Source: Acanthochlamys bracteata (lineage: Eukaryota; Streptophyta; Magnoliopsida; Pandanales; Velloziaceae). Taken from it: 64,000 bases of DNA. The translations under genes were made by a program, and so were the position numbers. Location of the stretch: positions 9,728,662 to 9,792,661 of the forward strand of contig CM034132.1 of NCBI GenBank assembly GCA_019914995.1. The letters are read 5' to 3'. The notes under the pieces are model-generated. The model had not been told where the DNA came from. It worked only from the letters and a program-made list of their open reading frames with translations, and searched no databases. Below, piece by piece: positions 16,028 to 29,400 of the stretch (positions within the stretch are counted from its first letter, which is position 1; the number at the start of each line of letters is the position of its first letter).

Positions 16028-17830
16028 CTATTCTTCATTACCATCTTCTGTATCATCTTCGGCTACAAGATGGTCAAGAGAAACTTTAGCTTTCTTTGCC
16101 ACTGGCTCACTTTCTTCAGTAACTTCTTCACCCTCTCTCTTTTCCGTTACCTCACCTTCTTCACTCTCTTGACCTCTTTGATCATTGTTTTTAGCATCAT
16201 CTGCTGCAGTGTTTTCTTTCTTAGATTCCTTCAATGCAGGATCCTCGCCTTTCTTCACCAACTGTTTACACTCATCAAGGTATTTACGGACTTCATCGTC
16301 GTCAGCAACATCAAGTGGAGTTTGGCCAGACTTGTTCTTAGAAGTAACATTAGCGCCTTTCTTGACCAGATATTTGATGAGATCCAGGTGTGCACCTTGA
16401 GCTGCAAAATGAAGAGGAGTCATGCCTTTCCTGTTAGTAGCTTTCACGGAGGCGCCAGATGAGAGCAGGACACGCACAACTTCTAGATGACCCTTCTGGC
16501 AAGCAAAATGGATTGCAGCTGTGTCATCCATAGCAGCAGCTCCAGTATCAGACTTGTTCTTGCAAAGGTAGCTCACCACTTCTGCATGGCCAGACCATGC
16601 AGCTAGATGCAGACTTGGTTTCAATTAGTCACGTCAAGGAAACATGTCCATATCCGTAAGGGAATGAATAATACTTTGTTTCTGTGAGAGGATCAAATTC
16701 CAGGTTGCAGAAAGTAAATGATACATAAGAGATACCTATGGAGGTGCTTCCTCTCGGCAAGTTCAGAAAGATGTATTCGAGAGGGAAGAATAGACAAACT
16801 TCTACGCAACCTAATAGCACCGAGATGAAAGCTTCTGTTCAATTCCCAGAAAGGAAAGAAATTAAACAAGCTTGTATACACCGGAGCAACACAAGCTTTC
16901 TTATTCAATTCCTAGAAGAGAACAAGATTCAACAAATGATGAGAAGATAGAACTCTTTAACACAAACGGCTGAGCTAGCACCCAACATAATAGTGCCCAA
17001 ATACTCATACTCCACTATAAGATAGTTATATCTTGGTCATTCAGGAAAAAATATGAACTTGGAACTTCTTCCATGTCTACAACCCTCTCATAGAATTGTG
17101 TCACTTGACTCTCCTCCTCTATCACCTCTTTCATAACCCTGGCAATCATGTTCAGCTATTGGTTTTCTCAATATCACTCGTTCCGACATCAAACACATGA
17201 AGTCTATAACCGCTACCTTAAAATCTTGAACTATTGCCTACTCATGAAAAATGTCCTTGCACTTGTACTAGTTTTGAACAACTGTACCACGAGTTTAATT
17301 CAGAAGAATGGCGAACTTAGAATATCTTCCAAAAACTTAAAAGTTGTAAAGACCTAATTCCCACTTGTTCACTTAGATAATAACGTTGAACTCAACGTGA
17401 TCTACGGCAAAGAATAAAATCCCAACAGCAAACTTAAAGCATATTGTAGTAACATTTTGCCTCAAACTCATCAACATAAAAGTTAAAAGCACCAACCTTA
17501 AAACCAATTTCTCTGTCGAAGTGTTAGAACAACAAAACATTAAATTAAACTGTAAAAAAATAGAAAAACAAACAAACTTTTTACTAAAACAATAGAAATT
17601 TCTAGCAAACTGCAGTAATTCACCTTAAACATGAACAAAAAAAATGTAAAGAGAAAAGGATACGGTGTTCTGGAGTGACGGTCTCTAGAATTAACAGCGA
17701 GCGGGTTAGCGACGCAGATAGATTGCACCTTCAGTAGATCACCAGAACGTGCAGCCGCGTGCAGATCATCTCTGCCGCCGTTGCCGGAACTCGCCGCCGT
17801 AGACGGTGGCAGCTTTCTCCGGCTTCCCAT
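16028..17830 (-). CDS. Ankyrin-repeat protein with acidic/lysine-rich tail, 2 exons
   Basis: Exons 17664-17830 and 16028-16613 (753 nt, 250 aa), joined across a 1.05-kb GT-AG intron within the HSRTPLHLAAW ankyrin motif. The order is a Ser/Gly-rich start MGSRRKLPPSTAASSG, DLHAAARSGDLLKVQ, then about four ankyrin repeats (TPLHLAAWSGHAEVV, AAIHFACQKGHLEVV, TPLHFAAQGAHLDLI, TPLDVADDDEVRKYL). It ends in a highly charged tail with EVTEKREGEEVTEE and AKKAKV, which may be a nuclear localisation signal. It resembles Arabidopsis At4g19150, a small ankyrin protein of unknown role. Ankyrin repeats mediate protein binding; the partner is unknown. Confidence 0.88.
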
Positions 17831-20800
17831 TTCTTTTCCGGTTCAAAAATAATCGATCAAGAAGAATAAAAATAAAAATAAAAACACAAAAGAAAAAAAA
17901 CTAATATAAAACATAAGCACGTGATTACCGAGTGACCTTCGACTTTGATGAACGGTTCAGATTAGGTTTTAATGACATGTTGCATGATCAGGCTAATATG
18001 TTCGAGTTTCGCAAATAAGTTACCCTATGGGCCGTTAGTTAAAATTTTTAAAATGTTAGTTAAAAAATTTTGTTTATAATTTTTTTTTGTTAAAAAAAAT
18101 TGAATTTGTTTTTAAAAACTTTTTAAAGTATTTTTTATTGAAAATAAATTTCTTAGAGAAGCTATCTCTCAAACGGTCGTCATGACTACTCAACAGTTGA
18201 ATGGAGGATTGCAGAAATTGTGTTTACATTCTAATTTTTTAGAAAATATGTGAAAATACTTATTAACAATAATTTTTTTTAAAAATATTTTAAAATAATA
18301 AAAAATAATATTTTATGACGTAAAATTTTTCTGTATATTGAAATTTTTATAAAAAATTTATTAAGAAAAATAAAATAAAAAACTGAAATAAAAAAAGATC
18401 TTCTAATACTTTGTTTGGATTGAGTATAAATAAGGAGCAATTAGGAGTAAGTAAATTAATTACTTTCCATTATTTTTATTTGACAATAAATTTGGGGAGT
18501 AAACTTCTTTTCATTAATTTTATATAAGGATTAATCGGTTGGGGTGTAACATGGAGTAAGAGCAATCTTGCAGCTGCTACAACTTTGAAGTTACCATCTT
18601 ACCCATATGTGCTTTTTTTTATTTACGTGGATCGTCTTTCTTCTCGTTCTCATTCGATCTCATTCTCAATCTCATTCGTCACTCGCTGCACCGATCGTCT
18701 GTTCTCGTCGCTCCTCGCCGTCGTCGATCGAGATACGTTTTGAAATTTCATTTCGATTTCATTTTGGTCAGTTGTGGAGCGATGAAGCCACCACTGAAAT
18801 TCTTGGAGACGACGGAGTGTGCTGCGGCGAGATCAGGAAAGCTATAGCGCAGGAAGTGGTACAGTTATCTTGCGGATCTTTACCGGCGATAGCTCTAGCA
18901 TGAGCTCGCATTCCCCCTCCATCAATTCAGTACCACTTTCTTTTACAACGAGGTTAAATTTTCTTCTTTTGAGGAAAAGGTTTCAACACATTCAACCTTT
19001 CAATTTTCTTCTTTTGAGGAAAATTGTATTGGAGCAAAGTGGAGTTATGATTTTTCTAAAAAAATGAAAGTGATTAAGAGAAGAAAAGTATCTCTTTGCA
19101 CTTAAGCTTTGGTAGCAGAAGGTGCTTTGGGAACTTATTTTTTAGTGAAATTAGAGTTTGCATTTAACAATCTAAAAAATATTTAAATAGATAACTCTAA
19201 AGAATAGAATTCTAGAATACTCTCATATTTTGGATATTGAAATGTTAACAGATATTAACAACTGAATTTGTGTCTACATATTCTTTAAGGAATTAAGCAT
19301 TTTGTTCATGATATGACAATTAATTCTATGTTCAACACTTTGTCGATTATTATTAGCTTGTTTTGTTACTGCATGTTGAATCATTTGTTCTGGTCTCGTA
19401 GTGAATGTGCAAAACTTCATGTCTTCAGAATTTCGTGTCAAAGGCATGAGTCTAGCTTGTAAAAAATTTATCTGAAAGTTGCACTCAAATCTGTTAGTGA
19501 AGTGCACACGAAAATTTTTATTTTTCTTCCCATCTTTCATGATTTTTTTTCTAGTTCTGTAATGCACCTCAGCTCTTGATGATTTATATAGTCCATATGT
19601 TGCTCTATGTGTGTTAGAAAAATCGACTCAACCATGGTCAGGAACATCCTTAAATTCGGCCTTGAAGATGACATGATGGATGCTCTCAGGCTCCACAGCA
19701 GCTGTTTCTTCAACTGCTTTGTGTGTATGCTCTGTTGAACTAAGCAGTAGTGTATAGCTGATTGGTATACTATTTGTTCTTTGTCGAACAAATCAATAAG
19801 ATTATCATTGATTTATTTTCGTGCAGCTATTCTATTACCCTAAGTAATACATATACTGTTTTTCTATTAGTTTTATGTTAATTTAGATTGTAACACTGAA
19901 GTTGTAACCCGTAGAGATCATTGTATTTTTTTCCTTATTGTTGGCAATACTGCAGTTGAATCTTGGATTGCTTGGTTTTCATTCAATATGCAACATTACT
20001 TGTTAATGGAATAATACTGCAGTTAGCATCCTCTCAGGAAATACTGCAGTTAGCATACTCTCCATGCAAAAATCTGATGCTAGTATCCATATGCATATTC
20101 ATATCCATACAGATACTCTTTGGGCATTTTTTTTTGAAAATGCCCTTCAGTATACATTCATGTATTTATTGATTCGCAAAATTTTTAAAAAAGATCACAA
20201 GCAGTAGGAGCTGTCAAAAATGCATATCAATCAAATACCAAGGAAAAAATGGTCTGTTATCTGCAGCAAGCTCAACAAACTCCAAGCTATGGAGAGGGTG
20301 CACGAGACCATGCTTTCTAAAAACACAAAAAAGATATCTCAGTCTTTTTATAAAAATTATTTTTGTTTACTTTTTAGTTACCAAATAAGAATAACTATGT
20401 ACTCTTTATTAATCTTATTAATATATCCAAATAAGACGAGATAAATTATTATTTTACTCTCGCCTTCATCCGAATAATCTATTCTTATTTAATTTTATTT
20501 ATTATTTCTATATCAAAACAGAGTGTAGCCTTAGTTTTTATCTTATTTTCTATATGGGTTTCGAGAGTAGTTGTTAAGCGATGAAGCCCAATTACCAAAG
20601 GCTTGTTTTAATGTTTTAAAGCCCATTGTATTTGTACGGACCCAATTCTTTAAGAATAAATTGGCTACTAGGAATTTCGAACTCCAAATAAAAGGGCAAA
20701 TTGCAAGAACACTTTGCCAATTTTTTGCGGTTACAAAAGAGCAATTACTTTTCCGCAAATGACTGAAAAAGTAGTTGAAGTTGCAGAAGAAATCAGATAA

Positions 20801-21479
20801 AAAGTTGAGAAAATGACAAAAATTTGAGTTAAATAGTTTGTTTCGAAATTATATTATTTTGTTGATTAGTGAGAAATTATTAATTTTATACTAATATTTG
20901 GTTGGTGAAATAATATTTAATTTGATAAATATTTATGAGAATAAAGATAAAATATTTTTCGATAAAACTGATAAAATTAGACTAATTAGGTTAAGTGTAA
21001 CCTACTTAAATTAACTATTTTTTAAATTTATGATACACAAAATTTATAACTCAAGATTTGCTTTAAATACACCGAATTTTATTTTTTTTTTAAGTTTTGA
21101 ATTTGAATACTTTACGTATTTTAATTGTCACATTGAACTTCACTTTTATACCGAATTTTATTTTTTTTAAAATTTAAACTTCAAACTTTACTTTATTTTT
21201 ATGAAATTTTGTCTTGTAAATTTTAATTTTGTATATTTGAAATACGCTTTTATATTTTATAAATATGCGGTAATAATTTTTAAAATTGGTATAGAATTTT
21301 TATATATTGAAAGGTAAATTATCTATGAAAAAGTTACAATTGAAATTTACATAATAAAAATTGATTAGGGACGTTTTGGCTCTCCATTTTAACACTTTTT
21401 TTTCATAAAAGTTGGGTGATTAGTTGATTACTTTCTTAATTACATATGCTTAATTAAGGAAAGTGCTAATGGTCAAGTG
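17831..21479. other. Long intergenic stretch with transposon-like remnants
   Basis: AT-rich blocks at about 18,010-18,400 resemble those at 12.4-12.9 kb and 37.9-38.1 kb. From about 18,403 (TACTTTGTTTGGATTGAG) to about 20,530, the outer ends are weakly similar in inverted orientation (other strand at right: TACACTCTGTTTTGATATAG). This suggests a decayed DNA transposon of about 2.1 kb. Inside are an uninformative plus-strand frame (18,607-18,903) and two minus-strand frames (19,274-19,791), none with a domain I recognise. From 20,540 to 21,480 the DNA is AT-rich; the word ACCGAATTTTATTTTTTT recurs near 21,072 and 21,152. Confidence 0.35.
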
Positions 21480-23408
21480 ATTAGTTGACTACTTTCCTTT
21501 CTCGCTCTCTCAACGAAGAAGAAGAAAAAACAAAAACATTCTTTCTCAAGAAAAAAAAGAAGAAGAAGAAGAAAGAACTCCTCTTCTTTGCTCTCTGATA
21601 ACCAAGTTGCAAGAATCAACAACCATTATCTTTCTTTTCACTATTCTAAACAAGTTGAAGTTGGGAGCTTTAGATCATTTTGAAGGTTTTTTTAAAAAAT
21701 TTTTTTGTTTTGGGGTTCCTGTTTTCAAGAGATTCGAGAAAGAGGTACGAATGAATGAAATGAACCCTAATCACTGTTTTTTACTTCTTCGTGACTTGAG
21801 AATGATTTGTCAGGCAAAGATTTATGATTTAGTGTTAAAAAAATTGAAATTTTTTGGTGGGAAATAGAGAAATGGTTGGTGGGTTTTCCCCATTTTGTGA
21901 AGAATGAGGCTTACCGACTATTCATTAATTGGAAAATTATGCTTTTGTCTCCAAAAGAAATGATTTTTATCTGTTTTTGAAGTAGGAATGCGGTAATTGT
22001 GGAGTTCTTCTTTCGAGCAATTTCCCTTGCCTGCTCTTCTTCTTCTTCTTCTTTTCATAAGAAGAGCTTGGCAATTGGAGCGTTATCATTTTGAAGTTTT
22101 AATTAAAGAATGAAGAATGGGGGAAGATAATTTCTTTTTTGATGGGCATTTGAAGAATGATCCTTGACAATCGTTTTGTTGATTATTTGGTCGCCGTCCT
22201 AGGAAGGATCATTGTTGAGAGGCATTTCACATATGTCTCAAGTATTCCCAAAACTCTGTGCAGATTTTGTGTGGGATCACTTGGGAATCAGAGTCTAGGA
22301 AAAGGAGCGTTCGTGGTGGTTGAGGATGTGGAGGAGTGATAGGAGTTGGTTCAATACTCTGAGTTCTTTTTAGTTATAAATGGATTATATCTAGGACTAG
22401 GAGTTTTATCTTCAGGAAAGGAATGCTGCCTTTCCATCCGTACAAGAATGATGAGAATGACCTCTATGTAGTGTATTCTTATTCCTGGGTGTGATAATCA
22501 ATTGGAAATTTAGTAATCCTTAAGAAATGGTTCTTGTTGATAGGTTTCTACCATCTCTGTTAGACATTTGAGAATGAATCTCACACCTCCATTTTACTGG
22601 GAGTGTCTTACCTGCTTTATTGAATCTTGGGTAGTGAGCATTGTTGGTTAATGGTGCTTCCTGTTTTTGCATGTAGGATGAATATGAGCCAGACAATTGG
22701 CCATATCTCTGGTAAGTAAAATCTTTCGTGTTCAAAATTAGATCCTGTGCATGTCAGCTTCCTGCATGCAGGGAGGCAATGAATTCCACTGTTAACTTCT
22801 TTTGTTTTATAAGTTTTGTGTCTAAGTATGGGTGTGCCGGATTGAGATTCTAAGAGTTGAGGAATTGATATAATTACAGTATTTTGATGGATCTCTCTAT
22901 TGCTTGTAGAGACGAAGGCATGAGGTTTCTTGAACTTCAGTTTCTCTCAGAATTTCCACCTCAGTCATGTATATAATGATTTTGGTATGAGCTCTTTGGA
23001 GGTGAAATTAGTATTGCTGATGGTTGCCTGCTGGTCGCTAACAAGAACCTGCATGCTTAGTAGTGACTTCAACTTAATTTATTAGATGCATTCTTTTTTG
23101 TCTCTAATGTCTCTTATTAGGTCTTTTGACCTGATTTCTCCACTTCCAGTGCAGAAAGAATGTCTAATTGGAGCTTACTAGAATAATGAGAAGAGATTTC
23201 TCAAAGGTAGAACTCCCACATGTATCACGTGTTGCTGACTACTTTCTGTAAATACATATTATTTGTTTGACTTACTTTATACATTGTCATGATCACCTTA
23301 GTCTTTACCTTACCATTTCAGAATGATAAAAATCGAGCTAGTCTGTCTGGTCTAGCTTCATCTTGGAATTTATTGGACGGGAACTGGACATGACTATTTT
23401 GTGGTGTC
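21480..23408 (+). promoter_or_regulatory. UBP15 promoter/5' leader region with GAA-rich tract
   Basis: A CT-rich then GAA-rich tract at about 21,490-21,590 marks the likely transcription start zone. The following 1.8 kb is T-rich, has no conserved ORF, and reads like leader introns. A polypyrimidine tract ending in CAG at 23,321, shortly before the ATG at 23,409, is a credible 5' UTR intron acceptor. A weak 86-codon frame at 21,607-21,867 lies in this leader and could be only an upstream ORF. Confidence 0.45.
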
Positions 23409-26400
23409 ATGCTCCAATTAAGGGAAGCTGATGTTCCTTCGCTTTTCCTCGTTTTGGTTGTTTTTCCTCTTATAACGTACTTTTTGCTTGGGATATGGAA
23501 TGAAGCCGCAAAAAAGAAGGCCAAGTTAAGTATGCTGGCTCAAATAGCCGCTGAAGAAACTATTGGAGTGCAAGCCACAGCATCTGCTGATATTGTTCCT
23601 ACTATTCCTTCTCCTAAGATTGGTTCTCACTTGTGTGCCCAATGCTTTTCTCCTGCTAAAACAAGATGTGCAAGATGCAAATCAGTAAGATATTGGTATG
23701 TGTTCTTTTCCCATGTTTCTTTTTGTGTTCAATTCCTTTTTCTCTAATAAATCTTCTTCGATGGTGTATGCCAATCCTTGTTGCAGAATGAAAAGTAGAA
23801 AATCTTTAGGTAATATGCTACTAAAATTCTTCTAAATAATAGTAGAAGAGTGTGCCCCCATATTAGCTTCCCCTCCCTCAGCCAAATGATTTGTGGAAAA
23901 ACATCACTTAACATTCTACCTTAAAAATAAACCATTTTCTTATTAATAACCTGCATAGTATAATTGTTAACATTATGAGCATGCTGTAATCTCTGGATGA
24001 AAAATGTTCTGAGATTGTATTATGTCTACAGCTCCGGGAGGTGTCAAATAATGCACTGGAGGCTTGGGCATAAAGAGCAATGCCGACAGCAGCGCCATGC
24101 TGTCTGGACTCTGTCAGCTGTTTCTGCAGCTTCACAATCTATTGAGCATATGGATTATATAGGGAATATGTACACTAATAGTTCTTCAAATTTTTTAAAT
24201 ATCCCTGATTTAACTTGTGAAACCACTAGCAATGTGGTAGTTGACGCATATTATGTTCCAGTATCTGGTACAAGAATTTCAAGCAAGCATCCTGAAGATT
24301 TTGGTTCTTATGCAGATGAAACTACTGTTTCTAATTTATCTTGTCCCAGTTTAGATGCACTTGCTTCTCAGCATAAGGTTGGTTTTGTTACTCTTTACCC
24401 TCTAACTGAAGTAGCATTCCAGCTTATGATCATTGGTATATCTTCTTGTTTGTTGTGATGGTTGCAGCCAGGAATATATGATCTCTCTTGTTCTAATGAG
24501 CATCCTAAAAGCCAGGATACCAATACTCCAAATTCTTCTGAAGAATGTTCTGTATCGAATAATTTTATCCACCATTCTCATAAATCAATGGGAACAATGA
24601 GGAAAATGCTTAGAGAAAGCCAGCTACCTGATTCATCGAAGTTGGGACCTATTGATGGAGATGTGATGAATAATTCTGGAAGCAGCTCACAATTTATAGA
24701 AAAAGATGATTCTCAAGAGTGTTCAATGACTTCGATTAGTGATGCATCAGAGCTATGTACACAAGCAGCAAGTACTTTTAGTCAAGGAAATGCAAAGTTT
24801 AAGAAACCACCCTACGTTTTAGCACCTTTGAACCCAACAAAATCAGATAAGAAGACATCCGGTAAATACTTGTTCCATAGTGACAGCACTTAGAAATAGA
24901 ATTCAGATTTTTGAGTAAGAATAGGATTGAGATAATATGTCATTTTTACAGTTTCATATGTTTAAATAATCATGTTTATGATTGTTGGGAATTAGTCCAG
25001 TAAATGCTTCCATAGGACATTCTGTTCAAAGATGTGGTGAATTTTCAGGCATGGGAGACTTGGAATCGACTGGTGCAGGAAAGTTGCCTAAGGCTCTGAA
25101 AAGGAATCTTATGGAATTTGTGAATCACCAGAAGAAAAAGAAGGTACCTTATCTAAATAATATTTTTATATTCTTTTTTGGCAAGGAAGATTCCTTGAGG
25201 TTATTGTTGGATCACAATGCATTAACCTTTTGTATTTTACTTTCTTCTGTATATGTTAAGGTGCTCTTTCCTTATGAAGACCTAGTGAAACTGTTCCAAT
25301 GTGAAATCCAGGAAATCTCACCTAGAGGGCTTCTTAATTGTGGGAACAGGTACCTGCTGCTTATAACTTCTAATTTTGTAGCCCACTGTTCTGGCGAGTT
25401 AACTGCAATGTGGTGATATTGTTTCATGTAATTGTTTGCTATTTGGTCACCTGTGAACTTCTACAACGGCAAGGCAGTAGTCTCAGATATTGGCTTGAAC
25501 ATATGGTCTTGTTTTTTCTTACTTGCGTACTTTGGTTTTAAATAAGAAAAAAAGATGGAAAAGCAATTCTGTGGCTTGACCTTGAGGATATTTATTCCTT
25601 TTTGATAACTTGAAATGGGTTTCCAGGATGCCTGAAATCGGAAGACCCTATTCTGCAAATATATCCTTTAACCGTATAATACATGCATCCCTAGAAAAGT
25701 TGTGGCTTAATTTTCCAAGCTTGGTATTTTAACCCTTTGAACAGTTGAAGCCTACATATCCCCTTTTCCCACCCTCAGCTGAACCATCCTCATGCTAATA
25801 GTCTTTGTTGCTGCTTCCCTCTGTTGCAACATTAAACGTCAAGGGGTTACTTAACGAAAATCTGATTTGGTGAGATCTTACCTAAACAAGGTCATTGTCA
25901 TCAGTACAACCTACAATTGACAAAAGATCACAACGACATCGTCGGTCAACCTAGCCTCAAGCCATCCATTTGGTCTGTTTGTGATAAATAAAGCACTACT
26001 TTACCTAAGGAGGCAGCATGGATTGGTTATTTCATCTTCTGGCATGGATTCCTAACAAAGTGATGTGAAGCCTGTAAAGTTGTTTGATGTAAAGGTTTTT
26101 CTTTTTCTCTTTGTTGTTGATTGAAGTAGAGTTTCTTCAATGTGGCTTTTCGAAAGCAATGACTAGCTTCATGCCAAGTTATCAACTCCATAAGCATGCT
26201 TGTCACAAAGTTTCTTGATCAAAATTTACTTTCTAGAATATTAGATGTCAAAAAGGAAAACTCCTCAAAATTGAGGGTAGCTTCTATGGCATCTTGCCTT
26301 TAAGCTTCTCCAATTCTTGCAAAATCATTTTACAACATAGCAAAAGAACTTTCGAGGCAGTTTAGTAAGATTAAATTCTCAAGAATATGAACTTCCATCA

Positions 26401-29400
26401 AATAAGAGCACATACCTATGTCCATTATCTCGAAAATTAGCTATTGCGCTAATAGCTAACATGTGGATGTTCTATGTTTGAAGGTTTATTTGCCCATGTT
26501 GTGAGGTTCAATAACGAATTTTGTCAGAGGTTCAAGGACGATTTTTTGTGAGAGCTATACATCCAAGTTCTTGCGTAGTGCTTGTGTTGTTTGGAGTCAT
26601 TCGAACTACAACTTGGAAAGAAAAAGATAGTACTAATCTTAAAAGAGAAGAAGAAAGATTAAGTCATTTGTGAATCACAGGTGTCAATATCCAAACCAGA
26701 CTACTTGCTAGTTTTGAACAAACTTTTGCAAGCTTGAGCTGGGCCTTGAACATTATTTTGAATAATTGATTTCAGTTCTTTCTCTTGCCCTAATGGTCTT
26801 TAGATCCTGAAATTGGTAACTTATTTGTTTAATGCGATAGTACACTTATTATCGTGTTGAAATAGGTAGTAATGTTTCCATAAAGAGTCGTTTTTTATTA
26901 ATGAACTCTTCCTAAAAGTTCAACCTAATCGGTGAGACATTTGATTCTCAATCTTCTTATTTGGTTCATTTCAGTTCTTTGAGCTCTTTATTCCTTTGTA
27001 AACCTTCTCATAATGTATCTACTAGTCTCGACTTTTATTTATGTCTGAGTAACAAAGAATGTGTTAGCTTGGTATATCTAACTAATGAGCTATATATCGA
27101 CCAACTGTAGCATAAGAAACAAACTATTACAGGATTTTATGGTGTGACATCTATTCATGATCTGGAATTGCAATGTGTCCATAGCCAAAACGTTGATGTG
27201 GATGTAGGTGTATATTTTCGTTTGGTGTAGTGAATAGAGAGAAGCTTAATGATGATAAATTATAACGATTATAGCAAATATCAAAAGCAAAGTAGAGTGC
27301 TGTTTATCCAATGTAAGTCTAAATATAGAAAATATTGCAATGTTCTCCCACTATCTCGCTGTTTAAAACAGATAAGTACACCCATGAGTTGTTTATATGT
27401 GAGAGTTTTTTTGCCCATAATATTCCCTAGTCGCTACTAACCAACTACTGATGGAAGCCCTATAATTACAACATAGTTAGTTTACTAAAAATATTTAGAG
27501 TTGCATAATTCACATGAAAAGTAGATATTTCTGTACGCATTAACTTTCCCACTTATGGACCACTACCTAATTCCTAACAGGTTTTGAGTCGCACCTCAAT
27601 CAAGACTTACCAAAAATAGTGAATCGCAGCATTCACAAGCTAGTTCAGGAGGTTGAGCCGCTTTGAGTCTAATGCAAGTTTTGATGCAAATTTCTGGATC
27701 TCGCTGAGTTACCACAAAAATTTTAAATCATTTTATATTTCAAGGGTGGATGCAAAAATGTGGCCTTCGGAATAGCAATATATATGTGTGGATCTAATTG
27801 TCATGTAGATGCCATGACTGAGTCAATGCCAACGTCTTCCTAGATCAATCTACTTCTTGATAACTTGTCAGGTCAAAACACAACAAATATGAACAAATGT
27901 AAACTGAGATGGTAAAAGATGGTTGGAAAAAACACAAGATTTTGAAGATCAATTGTTATGCTAGTTCGGTTCGAGTTGGGTCATGCACCCTAACTTTGAA
28001 CAGCTATAACCTGTAATCTGTAAGGGAGCACTGTGGCCCATACTGCTAGTTGAAAGTTAGATCTTTGGAAACATGATCAAGTAGACTTTTTATTTGAACA
28101 CGTTTGTAAACCTAAATATGCAGTTTTATTTGTAAGTGTAGTTCGTTAGTTTTAGTTCTAATAGGATTTGATTTGTTTCGAAGTTTTAGATGATTGTAGA
28201 AATATTGGTGGGTTCTTTTATTTAAAGATGTTTACAGCCATCAACTTAGTTAAGGTTTGTATTATTTTCTTTAATGAAGTATTCCTTGAATTCTAAGAAC
28301 CCAAGTAAGATAGGTCTTGTGGGTCCCTCTTCTACCCAATCATGATAACCTCAAAGTAGTTGCATAGTGAACCCGAAAAAGACCCTCTCTATGTACAAGT
28401 TAGATGTATATGCCGATATCAGGAAAAGTCCCTTTTCGCATGTGATGTAGTTACCGAGTTTTAAATATGATGAGGTACATTGTCTGTGGCAGCTAGAATA
28501 TGGTGAACTTCTTGAATAACGAGAAGTGGTTAGATAGGCTTCAGTTTGCTTGCTGTTGCTGCAAGTGCCATTTACATGGCTAATTTGGAAGGCATTGTTT
28601 TAGCATTAAGTTGAGCTAGAGTTACTAATTTCGGTTGTTGTTGACGTCATTTGCATTTAACTAGAAAATGTGATCTATGGTAGTTTGTTTTTTTAAAAGC
28701 AACTTTTTTCTCGCAGAAGACCATCTTGATGGGTTATTAGTTGCACTTACATTTGGGCGTTTTCGTCAACCCTAATCTACTATCACATCTCTCTTGTTGT
28801 TGTTACTCTTGCCTTTTGCTTTTCACCTACTTTATGTATTGAGAAATTCATTGTAGCATAAGATGTACGTGTTGGATTTTGAATACAACATTTTATAGTG
28901 CATGAGACAGCTAGTATAAAATTACCTGCCTAGAAAAAAAGATGTGTTCACTAATTTATCTTGTAGATGAATACAGGGAGACCTTAGGTAATTCAAGAAA
29001 CATTATTTTGTTTATATAGGTGATTTCTTTGATTAAAGTTACTCTCGCTTTCCATTCCCGTCGGTGAAACTTCCCTTATGTGTCCGTTCTGAAAGAACAA
29101 CTGTATGTATTTTGGATTTCATCAAAGGCTGAAAAGATGTACAATATGTTGGGCTGTCTGATTTAGGATTATGCTTATTCTGCCAGAACTTGTGATAACT
29201 ACCCATGCAAGATCTCTTTAAGATGACACACGAAAATAAACTGTTATGTCATTGGGTTTACAATATTGTGTTTGTAAATTTGTTGTTCTAGCTACTCACA
29301 GCTTTTCTTTTCTAACGACTGTCAGCACTATCTCATCGTTTGTTCATGTTGCCTATGCAGTTGTTATGCGAATGCTGTCTTGCAGTGTTTGACTTGCACA

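Noticed and set aside
16070-16462. 130-codon plus-strand ORF across the ankyrin gene
   Set aside because: It is the antisense shadow of the ankyrin repeats and acidic tail, rich in Phe/Leu/Ser as expected from complementing charged codons.
18403-20535. PIF/Harbinger assignment for the possible transposon
   Set aside because: Flanking trinucleotides are TAA at left and TTA at right, not a direct duplication, and no transposase motif was recognised.
21607-21867. 86-codon ORF in the UBP15 leader as a gene
   Set aside because: No family similarity and a leader-like setting; at most an upstream ORF.
27249-27440. 63-codon ORF inside the long UBP15 intron
   Set aside because: Chance length for AT-rich DNA, no domain and no splice context.
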